Positions 52,814-62,683 of a stretch of DNA of 64,000 nucleotides are shown one piece after another. The stretch's first letter is position 1, and each line of letters starts with the position of its first letter. This stretch comes from Thiotrichaceae bacterium. Lineage in GTDB: Bacteria; Pseudomonadota; Gammaproteobacteria; Beggiatoales; Beggiatoaceae. The stretch covers positions 124,001 through 188,000 of the forward strand of contig JAABRD010000001.1 in the NCBI GenBank assembly GCA_011391085.1, written 5' to 3'. Position numbers and translations under genes: made by a program. The notes under the pieces are model-generated. The model was not told the origin of the DNA and ran no database searches. It saw only the letters and a list, made by a program, of their open reading frames with translations.

Positions 52814-53482
52814 TTGCACCCCATCATACGTCTGGCCTGTTTTTTTCTTCTTCTGTTAGGACTCGCTAGGTTAACTCAAACCCTCTTACTGTTTGCGATA
52901 CCTGTACTCCTCTGGCTGTTTCACAAAATCCCAGGCACGTTTTCCTCGATGCGACGCTTACTCAAACGACTGCGTTGGCTATTCCTCACCTTGTTGGTTT
53001 TGAACTTATGGTTTCACTCACCTGACTGGACGTGGCTACCCACTGAATCAGCTATTTGGTTAGCGATAGAACGCCTCATCGCACTTCTTAGCATCGTCAT
53101 GGCGGCCCATTTACTGATGATGGTTACGTCCACTCCAGACATTATCGCGGCCTTACAATGGTGGTTGACCCCGTTCAAAAAATCCGGATTTCAGACAGAC
53201 AAATTAACTTTGCGATTGGCTTTAGTTCTCGACACAGTTGACCAGGTACAACATCTTTATGTATCAAACCCAGGAGGAAAAAGCACAGCTTTGTCAGGTG
53301 ACAAAGCGACGCTTTGGATTGCTGAGGCACTGAGTAACAAAGTGGCCCATTTATTTTCTCAAGTGATTGACTATGCCGAAACGACGCCGTTACGTACTTT
53401 AGACATTCCAGAACTTCCGTCTCCCCCTTGGTGGCAATGGAGTTATCCTTTATTGATGTTAACACTTATTTGGTTTGGATAA
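52814..53482 (+). CDS. EcfT/CbiQ-like membrane protein
   Basis: 222 residues from a TTG at 52814. No ATG is available. Five or so membrane helices and the MVTSTPDIIAALQWWLTPFK then LTLRLALVLDTV segments resemble the transmembrane T component of energy-coupling factor transporters. No ATPase or S component is adjacent, so the partner is elsewhere or the role has changed. Residues about 156-168 (GGKSTALSGDKATLWIA region) come from DNA resembling the AAAGCGACGCTTTGGA dispersed repeat, an in-frame insertion. It lies between fimV and truA. Confidence 0.65.
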   Translation: MHPIIRLACFFLLLLGLARLTQTLLLFAIPVLLWLFHKIPGTFSSMRRLLKRLRWLFLTLLVLNLWFHSPDWTWLPTESAIWLAIERLIALLSIVMAAHLLMMVTSTPDIIAALQWWLTPFKKSGFQTDKLTLRLALVLDTVDQVQHLYVSNPGGKSTALSGDKATLWIAEALSNKVAHLFSQVIDYAETTPLRTLDIPELPSPPWWQWSYPLLMLTLIWFG

Positions 53483-53533
53483 CAGATAATAGAAAATTTG
53501 TGTTGGACTTTAGCTGGTTCTTCCTTTCACAAC

Positions 53534-54313
53534 ATGAGAATCGCATTTGGTATAGAATATATTGGTACCCAGTTTTACGGCTGGCAATTTCAACCCCACA
53601 CCCGGACCGTTCAAGGTTGCGTTGAAACCGCTTTATCTAAAGTGGCTGATCACCCCGTCACCGTCATTTGTGCAGGACGGACTGACACTGGTGTACATGC
53701 GTTAGAACAGGTAATACATGCTGACGTGACGGCATCCCGTTCTCTCCGTTCCTGGATACTGGGTACAAATGTTAACCTACCTGAAGATGTCAGTGTCCTA
53801 TGGACACATCCAGTCACTGACGATTTTCACGCCCGTTATTCTGCACAGGCCCGTCACTATCGTTACGTCATTTTAAACCGCTTCACCCGTCCAGCGTTGT
53901 TGGTACACCGAGTCACTTGGGAACATCGACCTTTGGATAGTGAACGAATGCAACAGGCGGCGAACTGTCTTGTGGGTACTCATGATTTCACTTCCTATCG
54001 TTCTGTCGCTTGTCAAGCCAAAAGTCCTCTGCGTACCATCACTCTCTTGACCGTTTCAAGACAAGCGGATAAGATTACCATAGATGTATCTGCCAATGGT
54101 TTTTTACATCACATGGTACGAAATATTGCCGGTGTTCTCATAACCATTGGTTGCAGAGAACAACCATTGGAATGGGCGAAAACGGTCTTAGAAGCGCGAG
54201 ACCGAACCATGGGTGGAGTGACCGCCTCCGCCAGTGGATTATATTTACGTGGAGTCGAATATCCTAGCAAATATCAGTTACCTAGAACGTCAGGGGCAAT
54301 GCCATTGAATTAA
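53534..54313 (+). CDS. truA: tRNA pseudouridine(38-40) synthase TruA
   Basis: 259 residues from the ATG at 53534. The frame extends upstream but RIAFGIEYIGTQFYGWQ is the expected start. Catalytic Asp51 is in CAGRTDTGVHA. NGFLHHMVRNIAGVLI and the LYLRGVEYP end match the family. It makes pseudouridine in tRNA anticodon arms. The last residues SGAMPLN and the stop come from an AATGCCATTGAATTAA repeat, so the native C-terminus was probably displaced. Confidence 0.95.
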   Translation: MRIAFGIEYIGTQFYGWQFQPHTRTVQGCVETALSKVADHPVTVICAGRTDTGVHALEQVIHADVTASRSLRSWILGTNVNLPEDVSVLWTHPVTDDFHARYSAQARHYRYVILNRFTRPALLVHRVTWEHRPLDSERMQQAANCLVGTHDFTSYRSVACQAKSPLRTITLLTVSRQADKITIDVSANGFLHHMVRNIAGVLITIGCREQPLEWAKTVLEARDRTMGGVTASASGLYLRGVEYPSKYQLPRTSGAMPLN

Positions 54314-54322
54314 ACACCATGT

Positions 54323-54386
54323 TCTGGAACGCAATAAGAATTATTGCGCTACCATGCCAGGCACAATAATTCTTATTGTGCTCCAG
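54323..54386. repeat. CTGGAACGCAATAAGAATTA palindrome
   Basis: CTGGAACGCAATAAGAATTA and TAATTCTTATTGTGCTCCAG are near-perfect inverse arms. GCAATAAGAATTATTGC family, just downstream of truA. Confidence 0.88.
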
Positions 54387-54497
54387 ATGAGATGTGTTCC
54401 AGATGAGATAGGGGGATAGGATAATTTGTACTTCACTATCATCTGACATTTTTCGTATATAATAATTGACATATTGCACAACAGACCATTTTACCTT

Positions 54498-55910
54498 ATG
54501 ACAACCTCTTCCACACCACAAATTTTAATCATTATTGTCACTTGGAACAAAAAACAATATGTTTTAGACCTCTTATCTTCCCTGGTTATGCAGGACTATC
54601 CCACCGCTGCTATCGATGTGTTAGTTATAGACAATGCCAGCACGGATGGTACGGCCCAAGCCGTCAATGCTTTGTTTCCTCAAGTTAAATTATTGTGCAA
54701 CCAGGAAAATTTAGGCGGCACTGGCGGATTCAACACGGGATTACAATGGGCCTTTGCCCAACCGATGGACCGTTACCAATACTTATGGTTACTGGATAAC
54801 GATGTCCTGGTTCACCGTCAAGCCCTGTCCGAACTGGTCACCCTTTTAGAAGCCAAACCTGAAGCTGCGGTGGCCGGTTCCACCATGATGCAATTGGATT
54901 ATCCGTGGCGAATCAATGAAATGGGCGCGTTTCTGGACCGTGAACGGGGCTACCTTGTCTTGTATCGTCATTTGGAACCAATACTGTCATGGCAAGGTGT
55001 GCCGATGTCAGACCTCCTCACGACGGATCCTGATTTAAGTAAACGACTGATGCACTGTCGTCTATTCATGGATGTCGATTATGTGGCAGCGGCCTCCTTG
55101 TTAGTACGTGCCAAGGTGGCTAGCGAAGCAGGATTATGGCGTGACTACTTTATTCATTACGATGATGTTGAATGGTGTTTACGAATCGGCAAAATGGGAT
55201 ACCAGGTGTTGGTATCGGCCAAATCCCTCATTTGGCATTTATCCGCTGCCGCTAAAGTGCCGACTTGGGTGTTATACTATGACAATCGAAACATCTTAGA
55301 TTTGCTAAAAACGCACGGCGCCGATGTTGCCACCCTCAAACGGGTTACGCAACTGATTTTGAAAAAGGCCATCTATTATCATCTCATTGGCAAACCAGAC
55401 ATAGCGCAATTGCACCACTGGGCTATCGAGGATTTTCAAACGGGACGGTTTGGGAAACGGGACCTCAAATTGATTTGTCAATCCCAGAACAATGTTCAAA
55501 TCCGCCAGGTGCTATTAGACCCGACGATTAAACGCATCTTGATCGCTTTCCCCGTGAATGTTCATGCCACGGGTATTCAAGAAGCATTAGTGCAAGCCCA
55601 ATTACAACGTCGGGAATTGCAAATAGATTGGATGCCCCTTCCAGATGGGATAAAAGTCTATCAAGTCCCTTGTCCTCACTTCTTGCCTCCCTTTCCGGTG
55701 TCACGATTGAGGCGTTGGCTGGCCTACTTCCGCTTGAGAAATCGTTATGATTTGGTGATTCAATCGGACTACCAACCCATTATCGGTTTGTCTTGGTTAA
55801 ACGCCAAACTCTTATTTATCAATGATGAAGGCTTTTGTGTTCGAAACCCGCCGCAATGGCGTAACGTGTGGCACGCGGGATGGAAGTGGTTACGTGGTTT
55901 TGGGGTTTAA
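54498..55910 (+). CDS. Family 2 glycosyltransferase
   Basis: 470 residues from the ATG at 54498. GT2 (GT-A) fold: IIIVTWNKKQYVLDLLSSL at the start, VLVIDNASTDGT, ENLGGTGGFNTG, and the metal-binding DND in WLLDNDVLV. HYDDVEWCLRI is the acceptor-site acidic motif. This resembles rhamnosyl- and galactofuranosyltransferases. A C-terminal extension of about 200 residues is not recognised. It probably acts in cell-surface polysaccharide synthesis, acceptor unknown. Confidence 0.9.
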   Translation: MTTSSTPQILIIIVTWNKKQYVLDLLSSLVMQDYPTAAIDVLVIDNASTDGTAQAVNALFPQVKLLCNQENLGGTGGFNTGLQWAFAQPMDRYQYLWLLDNDVLVHRQALSELVTLLEAKPEAAVAGSTMMQLDYPWRINEMGAFLDRERGYLVLYRHLEPILSWQGVPMSDLLTTDPDLSKRLMHCRLFMDVDYVAAASLLVRAKVASEAGLWRDYFIHYDDVEWCLRIGKMGYQVLVSAKSLIWHLSAAAKVPTWVLYYDNRNILDLLKTHGADVATLKRVTQLILKKAIYYHLIGKPDIAQLHHWAIEDFQTGRFGKRDLKLICQSQNNVQIRQVLLDPTIKRILIAFPVNVHATGIQEALVQAQLQRRELQIDWMPLPDGIKVYQVPCPHFLPPFPVSRLRRWLAYFRLRNRYDLVIQSDYQPIIGLSWLNAKLLFINDEGFCVRNPPQWRNVWHAGWKWLRGFGV

Positions 55911-56197
55911 ACTCGCTTTGGGAGTTCTAAAGCGAAGCTTTCTCATACATTTTAGTGGAAACCGTCCCGGTGGACTAGAGGCTTACGCCTCCATGCTATT
56001 CAGTTAAGGAATTGAGGAGGCGAAAGAATTAAAATAGCGGTGGACTAGAGGCTTTAGCCGGTGGGTGCAGAACAGATATTGAAATCACGGTGCGCCCACC
56101 GGCTAAAGCCTCTAGTCCACCTTATCGATTAATTTCGGGGGGACTTTTTTCCTTGTGCCTGGCAAATTTGCGCTTTGGACTCCTGAGTCCTGGGTTT
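55911..56197. repeat. Repeat-rich intergenic region after GT2 gene
   Basis: GTGGACTAGAGGCTTTAGCC and its inverse (56039-56121), a half copy at about 55972, TTCAGTTAAGGAATT and CTTTGGACTCCTGAG pieces. No gene. Confidence 0.85.
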
Positions 56198-56566
56198 CTA
56201 GCCAGGTGCCCGTTTTTTACCGGCTTTCTCTAGTTTATCCAGATATTCTTGCCAAAGTTTATCTTGATTTTTGCCCAGATAGTACAGCCATTCCCATGAA
56301 TAGAGACCTGTATCATGGCCATCGTCAAAAGTGAGGCGAATGGCATAGTTGCCAATGGGTTCAATGTTGTCAATGTTCACGTCGGCTTTGCCATACTGTA
56401 ACACTTCTTGACTAGGTGAGTGGCCACGTACTTCGGCGGAAGGCGAATAGACGCGGAGAAATTCGCAGGTGAACTGGAATTGTTCACCGGTGTCAAAGGC
56501 AATGTCGAGGAGGCGAGAGTGTTGGTGGAGATTAATGTCAGTGGGAATCGGAATGTGAGTTGCCAT
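56198..56566 (-). CDS. DUF971/GBBH-like N-terminal domain protein
   Basis: 122 residues from the ATG at 56566. Upstream open sequence is repeat-derived. LLDIAFDTGEQFQFTCEFLR, then VYSPSAEVRGH and GNYAIRLTFDDGHDTGLYSW, matches the gamma-butyrobetaine hydroxylase-like N-terminal domain found as a small stand-alone protein. It is commonly beside hslUV in gammaproteobacteria. Function not established. Confidence 0.88.
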   Translation of the reverse strand: MATHIPIPTDINLHQHSRLLDIAFDTGEQFQFTCEFLRVYSPSAEVRGHSPSQEVLQYGKADVNIDNIEPIGNYAIRLTFDDGHDTGLYSWEWLYYLGKNQDKLWQEYLDKLEKAGKKRAPG

Positions 56567-56616
56567 AATAGAAAATAGAGAATGAAGAATGGAAAATGAA
56601 GAGTGAAAAATAGAGA

Positions 56617-56675
56617 CCGGAGTGGAGGCTTTAGCCGGTGGAAGTGACACATCACCGGCTAAAGCCTCCACTCCG
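56617..56675. repeat. CCGGAGTGGAGGCTTTAGCC inverted repeat
   Basis: CCGGAGTGGAGGCTTTAGCC and its inverse GGCTAAAGCCTCCACTCCGG, with a short loop. It lies between the GBBH-like gene and hslU. Confidence 0.9.
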
Positions 56676-56715
56676 GCTTTGATTTTACTCATTTTCCATT
56701 CTCAGTTACATGTTG

Positions 56716-58047
56716 TTACAAGATATATTGGCTTAAATCTTCATTGTTCACCAAATCTTTCAGATTTTTGTCCACATAGTCAACATCAATCTCAATCTCT
56801 TGGCCGTGGAGTTCAGGGGCGTCAAAGGAGATGTGTTCGAGGAGACATTCAAGGACGGTGTGAAGACGCCGGGCACCGATGTTTTCTTGGCGTTCATTGA
56901 CTTGCCAGGCCATTTCGGCAATGCGTTGCACCGCGGGAGGCATGAAGCGAATTTTGAGACCTTCGGTTTCCATCAAGGCCATGTATTGTTCGGTCAAGGA
57001 GGCATTGGGTTCGGTGAGAATGCGCACAAAGTCGTTGACAGTCAGCGGGTTTAATTCCACGCGAATGGGGAGACGGCCTTGAAGTTCTGGAATAAGGTCG
57101 GAAGGTTTGGCGAGATGAAAGGCGCCGGAGGCAATGAAGAGAACATGGTCAGTTCTGACCATCCCATATTTGGTGGAGACAGTGCAACCTTCGACGATGG
57201 GGAGGAGGTCGCGTTGGACGCCTTCACGGGAGACGTCGGCGCCGCTGGTTTCGCTGCGTTTCGCGATTTTGTCAATTTCGTCTAGGAAGACGATACCGTT
57301 TTGTTCAACTCGTTCGACCGCTTTGGCTTTGAGGTCGTCTTCATTGACCAATTTGGTCGCTTCTTCTTCCTGAAGAATTTTCATAGCTTCCTTAATCCGC
57401 AATTTGCGCATCCGGGTGCGGCTACCGGCGATATTTTGAAAGATGCTTTGGAGTTGACTGGTCATTTCTTCCATGCCCGGCGGGGCCATGATTTCTACTC
57501 CAATGCGAGTGTCGTTGACTTCGATTTCGATTTCACGGTCATCCAGTTTGTTTTCACGCAACATCTTGCGGAATTTTTGGCGGGTGGAGGAGGTGCCTTC
57601 TTCCACCGATTGTTCAAAGCGATTAGTACGCGGTGGTGGCAACAGGGCGTCGAGGACTCGTTCTTCGGCGGCATCGCGGGCTTGTTGTTCAACGGCGCGT
57701 GTGGCTTCTTCACGAATCATTTTGGCAGCGATGTCAACCAGGTCGCGAATGATCGATTCGACATCGCGTCCCACATAGCCCACTTCGGTAAATTTCGTGG
57801 CTTCAATTTTGATAAAGGGGGCTTTTGCCAATTTTGCCAACCGCCGTGCAATTTCGGTTTTTCCCACGCCCGTTGGACCTATCATGAGGATGTTTTTAGG
57901 GGTGATTTCATTGCGTAAGGCAACGTCGACTTGCATACGTCTCCAACGGTTACGCAGGGCGATGGCAACGGCGCGTTTGGCAGCGTCTTGGCCGATAATG
58001 TGTTTGTTCAGTTCACTGACAATTTCTCTGGGGGTCAATTCACTCAT
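56716..58047 (-). CDS. hslU: ATP-dependent protease ATPase subunit HslU
   Basis: 443 residues. AAA+ unfoldase that feeds substrates to HslV. Walker [14 protein letters not shown] (about residue 58), Walker [11 protein letters not shown] and the sensor/arginine-finger region [11 protein letters not shown] are present. The C-terminal tail ending DLSQYIL-type inserts into HslV. It overlaps hslV by four bases. Confidence 0.97.
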   Translation of the reverse strand: MSELTPREIVSELNKHIIGQDAAKRAVAIALRNRWRRMQVDVALRNEITPKNILMIGPTGVGKTEIARRLAKLAKAPFIKIEATKFTEVGYVGRDVESIIRDLVDIAAKMIREEATRAVEQQARDAAEERVLDALLPPPRTNRFEQSVEEGTSSTRQKFRKMLRENKLDDREIEIEVNDTRIGVEIMAPPGMEEMTSQLQSIFQNIAGSRTRMRKLRIKEAMKILQEEEATKLVNEDDLKAKAVERVEQNGIVFLDEIDKIAKRSETSGADVSREGVQRDLLPIVEGCTVSTKYGMVRTDHVLFIASGAFHLAKPSDLIPELQGRLPIRVELNPLTVNDFVRILTEPNASLTEQYMALMETEGLKIRFMPPAVQRIAEMAWQVNERQENIGARRLHTVLECLLEHISFDAPELHGQEIEIDVDYVDKNLKDLVNNEDLSQYIL

Positions 58048-58601
58048 GCTTTTTGGGAAAGTTCTGTGGCTAGGGTTTCAATGGTTAAATTGTGGTTAGT
58101 ATAAATGCAGATGTCTGCGGCAATGTGGAGGGCTTTTTCGACAATTTCAACGGCACTCAAATCGGTGTTGTCTAGGAGGGCGCGGGCCGCGGCCTTGGCA
58201 AAGGGGCCTCCAGAACCAATGGCCATGAGGCTGTCTTCAGGTTCGATCACATCGCCATTGCCTGAAATGATGAGGGAGACGGTGTTGTCGGCAACCACGA
58301 GGAGGGCTTCGAGGCGTCGTAAGAGGCGGTCGGTGCGCCAGTCTTTGGCCAGTTCTACGGCAGAACGAGTGAGATGGCCTTGGTGTTTTTCGAGTTTGCC
58401 TTCAAACAATTCGAAGAGTGTAAAAGCGTCTGCGGTGCTGCCGGCGAAGCCTGCAATGATTTTGTTGTGGTAGAGACGACGTACTTTGCGGGTATTGTGT
58501 TTCATCACGGTGCTACCAAGCGTGACTTGGCCATCGCCACCGACGACGACTTGGTTATTACGTCGTACTGAGAGGATAGTGGTGCCTCGAAGTTGTTCCA
58601 T
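58044..58601 (-). CDS. hslV: ATP-dependent protease peptidase subunit HslV
   Basis: 185 residues from the ATG at 58601. The catalytic N-terminal Thr is exposed after removal of a short propeptide (MEQLRG, then TTILSVRR). [18 protein letters not shown] and [19 protein letters not shown] are the conserved proteasome-like parts. First gene of the hslVU operon, followed by a four-base overlap. Confidence 0.97.
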   Translation of the reverse strand: MEQLRGTTILSVRRNNQVVVGGDGQVTLGSTVMKHNTRKVRRLYHNKIIAGFAGSTADAFTLFELFEGKLEKHQGHLTRSAVELAKDWRTDRLLRRLEALLVVADNTVSLIISGNGDVIEPEDSLMAIGSGGPFAKAAARALLDNTDLSAVEIVEKALHIAADICIYTNHNLTIETLATELSQKA

Positions 58602-58930
58602 AATTTTGTCAATGAATGAATAATAAATAATGAATGATGAACAGTAATGACTTACTATGTTGTTTACATGATTGAGGATTATACTATAATGGGTTAGATT
58701 ATTGAAAAAGAAACTCTGTTTCTGGTTGGGATGCAAAGAAACTAAGTATCTGTGCATTACTGACCTGGTATTTCATGTAGGGTGGATTAAGCGTAGCGTA
58801 TCCACCAACATTGAGAAATGCCATATTTGCTATGCAAATTTTTCTGAATGGTATTTTTAAATTGCATTGTAAAATGCGTCGCCAATTTGGAAAATTATTG
58901 ACATTCATCAATAAATAGGGTTATTAATCG
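58602..58930. other. Divergent intergenic region of hslV and permease
   Basis: No gene. It holds a short AATGAATGAATAATAAATAA tract, an AAAGAAACTCTGTTTCT repeat (about 58707) and TAGGGTGGATTAAGCGTAGC (about 58778). No heat-shock promoter could be called with confidence. Confidence 0.5.
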
Positions 58931-59707
58931 ATGGCGATTCAACAAATTTTTACTTTAGCGGCTTATGTCGTGGTAGAAGCATTTCGTACCCGTTTCTTTG
59001 CGATCATTGTGACCTTACTGGCGTTGGGTCTGGGGCTAACACGGTTTGTTGGGCAAGTGGCGATTATTGAAACGCAGGCCGTGCAAAGTAGCTGGTTAGC
59101 CGCATTTTTACGGTTATCTGCTATGTACATGGTGAGTTTATTTGTCATCACCAGCCTAGTGCGGGAATTTCACGATCATTCCATATATTTATGGCTATCT
59201 TTGCCAATGCGGCGAAGTTCTTATTTTCTCGGCAAATCAGTAGGATTTGCCTTGGTTGCAGGGATGACGGCACTGTTATTTGGAGTCGTGTTATTAAGTT
59301 ACGCACCGATTGTACCCGTGGGATTATGGACGTTCTCGTTATGGTGTGAATTGCTGATCGTGACAACCATGAGTGTATTATGCGCCTTGACATTTCACCA
59401 AACGATTGGCGCATTTAGTGTCGTGTTAGGATTTTACATTTTGGCACGTAGTATCAATGCAATGCAATTGATGACTCAAGGGCCCTTGTTACAAAACGCC
59501 CATTCTTGGTCTGATCATCTGATTAGTGAATCAGTGACGTGGTTAGCCAAGTTATTGCCTCATTTGGAACATTTTACTCAATCGGAATGGTTAGTTTATC
59601 AAACGGGTTCTTTAGAAAATTTAGTTTTTGTTTTAATGCAAACGGCCATTTATGTGATGCTGCTGTCAGCCATGAGTTTGTTTGATTTGTATAGAAAAAA
59701 TTTATGA
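58931..59707 (+). CDS. ABC-2-like membrane permease
   Basis: 258 residues with about six membrane helices. AAYVVVEAFRTRFFAIIVTL and SLVREFHDHSIYLWLSLPMR resemble ABC-2-type permeases of unknown substrate. It overlaps the next gene by four bases (ATGA). The ATPase is not next to it. Confidence 0.7.
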   Translation: MAIQQIFTLAAYVVVEAFRTRFFAIIVTLLALGLGLTRFVGQVAIIETQAVQSSWLAAFLRLSAMYMVSLFVITSLVREFHDHSIYLWLSLPMRRSSYFLGKSVGFALVAGMTALLFGVVLLSYAPIVPVGLWTFSLWCELLIVTTMSVLCALTFHQTIGAFSVVLGFYILARSINAMQLMTQGPLLQNAHSWSDHLISESVTWLAKLLPHLEHFTQSEWLVYQTGSLENLVFVLMQTAIYVMLLSAMSLFDLYRKNL

Positions 59708-60423
59708 ACAACCCCCAACGTTCTTTGCGTTTTGTCCCCACCAAAGTTATATGGTTGTTTGCGGTCAGCGTGATTTTGCAAATCATTTGGCATTTCAGAG
59801 GCACTTCCCCAGAGATTCATATTCAGCCGTTGAATCCACCGCCTAGCGTGGAATTATTGCGAGTATTGAGTTTGGGTGACACCGTGGTAAGTGCTAAAAT
59901 ATTGATGCTATGGCTACAATCGTTTGACAGTCAACGGGGACACTTTTTGTCCTATAAACAATTGAATTATATCGCTTTACAGGCATGGCTAGAACATCTT
60001 TTACAGTTGGACCCTCATAGTCAATATCCGTTGTTTGCCGCCAGTCATTTATATTCCAATGTCTCTGATAGTGTTAAGCAACGGCAAATACTCGAATTTG
60101 TTTATCAACAATTTTTCGCAGACCCGCATCACCGTTGGCCTTGGTTGGCACAAGCCGCCGTGTTAGCGAAACACCGTTTGAAGGATTTACCATTGGCATT
60201 AAAATACGCCCAAGCCATTGCTAATCATGCTACTTCTAGTATGCCCTTGTGGGCACAAGAAATGCAGGTTTTCATCCTGGAGGAATTGGGAGAGTTGGAA
60301 CAAGCACGGCTGATAATTGGGGGAATGTTAGTCAGTGGTCAGGTGACAGACCCCAGTGAGATTAAGTTTTTGAACGACAAATTGCAACAATTGGAGAAGA
60401 AAGCAGGGGAAGTCAACAAGTAG
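59704..60423 (+). CDS. Conserved hypothetical membrane-anchored helical protein
   Basis: 239 residues. One N-terminal membrane helix (about 13-30), then a helical domain with TPR-like spacing (LEHLLQLDPHSQYPLFAASH, LPLALKYAQAIANHA). It overlaps the permease gene, so they form an operon and perhaps a complex. Specific function unknown. Confidence 0.65.
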   Translation: MNNPQRSLRFVPTKVIWLFAVSVILQIIWHFRGTSPEIHIQPLNPPPSVELLRVLSLGDTVVSAKILMLWLQSFDSQRGHFLSYKQLNYIALQAWLEHLLQLDPHSQYPLFAASHLYSNVSDSVKQRQILEFVYQQFFADPHHRWPWLAQAAVLAKHRLKDLPLALKYAQAIANHATSSMPLWAQEMQVFILEELGELEQARLIIGGMLVSGQVTDPSEIKFLNDKLQQLEKKAGEVNK

Positions 60424-60704
60424 GGTATGCGTGCTTCAGCACCACCCAGACACGGTGCGATTTCCAAAATGGTGCTGAGGTACGCACCCTACCTTAATCG
60501 CATAACTGAGTTATTTCCTCAAAAAATCAATTTAACCTTGAAAAGGAAGACCATGAATGCTATGATATGGAGATGGAAGGGTATCATTTCAAAAATCGTT
60601 CAGAGTGTAGTTTTACCATCCTAATCAATCATATAAATTAGACATTTATTTAGCCAATCAACACAACATATTTATTTAGCCATCTTTACTAGGAGGTTAA
60701 GACA
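60424..60704. other. Intergenic stretch before prepilin genes
   Basis: GTGCTTCAGCACCAC and GGTGCTGAGGTACGCACC inverse pieces lie near 60430-60490. AT-rich sequence then leads to AGGAGG about seven bases before the first prepilin ATG. Nothing else noted. Confidence 0.5.
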
Positions 60705-61304
60705 ATGAAAAAGCAAGCTGGATTTACGCTGGTAGAAATTGCTATTGTGATGGTAATTATTGGCTTGCTCTTAGGTGGCGTACTGAAAGGGCAAGAAATC
60801 ATTACCAACGCTAAGATTAAAAAACTGGAAAACGACTATCAAGGAGTGACTGCCGCTATTTACAGTTATCAAGACCGTTACCGGGCCCTGCCAGGGGACG
60901 ACAGTCGGGCCGACGACCGGTTTGGCAGCGTCGCCGCCGGCGATGGAAATGGAAAGGTCAAGGGTAATTTTAATAGCACGACGGATACGGAAGAATCCCG
61001 TCTGTTTTGGTTACATCTGCGCAACGCAGGACTGGTCGCAGGCGCCACCGATGAACCACAACAACCACCGAATGCCTTCAATGGTGTAACAGGTGTCTCT
61101 TCTGAAAATGGTGCTGGTCTTCCACCGGGCGCCTTATTTGTGGGATTCAGCGGGATTCCTTACGACATTGCAAGAATAGTGGAATCACAACAGGATGACG
61201 GTGAATCCAACAATGGCAATGTCCAAGCCAGTTTGGATGGCACCACGACGGCCGCTACCAGTTATGAAGACAACAAGGTTTATAACCTGTTTCTATCTTT
61301 GTAA
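60705..61304 (+). CDS. Prepilin-like (type IV pilin/pseudopilin) protein 1
   Basis: 199 residues. MKKQAG/FTLVEIAIVMVIIGLL is a class III prepilin signal (cleavage after Gly6, Phe+1, Glu+5) followed by the hydrophobic helix. A soluble domain with RALPGDD, FWLHLRNAGL and C-terminal EDNKVYNLFLSL follows. No Cys pair. First of three paralogues in tandem with the same layout, so they probably work together, but no pilus assembly gene is near. Confidence 0.88.
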   Translation: MKKQAGFTLVEIAIVMVIIGLLLGGVLKGQEIITNAKIKKLENDYQGVTAAIYSYQDRYRALPGDDSRADDRFGSVAAGDGNGKVKGNFNSTTDTEESRLFWLHLRNAGLVAGATDEPQQPPNAFNGVTGVSSENGAGLPPGALFVGFSGIPYDIARIVESQQDDGESNNGNVQASLDGTTTAATSYEDNKVYNLFLSL

Positions 61305-61413
61305 CAAGAACTGGATACAAGACATTATGGAAGATGTCTTAAATCCAGTCGTAGAGAAGGTGAGAACAGTAACCTGGTTAAGTGGTAGCCCAACATCATT
61401 GAGGAGAAATTCC

Positions 61414-62007
61414 ATGAAACAACCAGCCGGATGGACGTTGGTAGAAATAGCGATTGTCATGGTAGTCATCAGTTTGCTACTCGGTGGGGTCCTGAAAGGG
61501 CAAGAGATTCTTACCAATGCCAAAATTAAGAAGATTGAAAACGACTATAATGGCGTGAAAGTGGCCATTTATCTCTATCAAAACCGTTATGCGGCCCTGC
61601 CAGGCGATGATGGAGGCGCCAAAATGAGGTTTGGAGAAGAAATAACCGGCGGTGATGGAAATCGATTCATCAATGGCGTATTTGACTCAACCGAAGATAC
61701 CGACGAAAGTCGTCTCTTCTGGTCACATTTGCGTTCCGCAGAATTAATAGCAGGAGAGAAAAGCTCCACCGAACAACCTCTCCACGCCTTTCAAGGGATC
61801 ATAGGAGTGTCTTCCGAAACCTGGGGAAGAAGTCCGTTCGCCATAGTGGGCACGTTTGTAGCATTTACGAATATTTCCAATAAAGTGGCCCTGATTTTAG
61901 AAACTCGAAGTGACGATAACGACCCTTATCGGGGAATCATTGAAACCGATGCCATGGACGGATATGACAACCCTGCAACCGTGCATAATTTGTATTTTGG
62001 CTTGTAG
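61414..62007 (+). CDS. Prepilin-like protein 2
   Basis: 197 residues from the ATG at 61414 (GAGGAG nine bases upstream). The leader is MKQPAG/WTLVEIAIVMVV, with Trp instead of Phe at +1, which is unusual. AALPGDD and FWSHLRSAEL parallel protein 1. Second tandem paralogue. Gap of 109 bases to the first and 23 to the third. Confidence 0.88.
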   Translation: MKQPAGWTLVEIAIVMVVISLLLGGVLKGQEILTNAKIKKIENDYNGVKVAIYLYQNRYAALPGDDGGAKMRFGEEITGGDGNRFINGVFDSTEDTDESRLFWSHLRSAELIAGEKSSTEQPLHAFQGIIGVSSETWGRSPFAIVGTFVAFTNISNKVALILETRSDDNDPYRGIIETDAMDGYDNPATVHNLYFGL

Positions 62008-62030
62008 TCCGACACGATGAGGTCGTCTTT

Positions 62031-62642
62031 ATGATGTGCAAACAACAAGGTTTTACGTTAGTAGAAATAGTAATCGTCGCAGTCATTATGGGTCTGTTAC
62101 TCGGCGGTGTAATGAAAGGACAAGAATTGGTCACTAACGCTAAAGTGAAAAGTATAGAAGCCAACTTTAACAGCGTGGCGCAAGCGATTCATACCTATCA
62201 GGAACGCTATAACGCCTTACCAGGGGATGATGGTAATGCGGCAGGCAGATTTGTAATCAATAGCACTGTCACGGTAACGCCGAATGGTAAAATTGAGGGG
62301 GCTTATAAGGAAACAACTGAGCCAACTACCGCAAAAGAGAGTGGTTTAGCGTGGCAACATTTACGGGCCGCAGGATTGATTGAAGGTTCCCCAGCCGATT
62401 TTGTAGGGCCCACAAATGCCTTTGGTGGAAACATTGGGATAGGAATGGATTCAGTTTTGATGCCCTGGGTATTTATCGGCTTCACCAACATTCCCAATCA
62501 AATCGCGGTTCTCTTTGAGGAACATAGCGATGGGTGGCCTCTTAATTCACAACAAGGACGAGTTCGTGTAGAAATGGGTGGGACGTTGGATAACAAAAAT
62601 TATAGTGAAAACAAAGTGTTGAATTTACTATTTTCCCTATAA
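62031..62642 (+). CDS. Prepilin-like protein 3
   Basis: 203 residues. MMCKQQG/FTLVEIVIVAVIMGLLLGG leader. NALPGDD, WQHLRAAGLI and C-terminal SENKVLNLLFSL repeat the pattern of proteins 1 and 2. The most divergent in the middle. 23 bases after protein 2, so likely co-transcribed. Confidence 0.88.
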   Translation: MMCKQQGFTLVEIVIVAVIMGLLLGGVMKGQELVTNAKVKSIEANFNSVAQAIHTYQERYNALPGDDGNAAGRFVINSTVTVTPNGKIEGAYKETTEPTTAKESGLAWQHLRAAGLIEGSPADFVGPTNAFGGNIGIGMDSVLMPWVFIGFTNIPNQIAVLFEEHSDGWPLNSQQGRVRVEMGGTLDNKNYSENKVLNLLFSL

Positions 62643-62683
62643 AGGTAGCATTAGTTACTTCCAATCAATGCCAAATGATAGTT

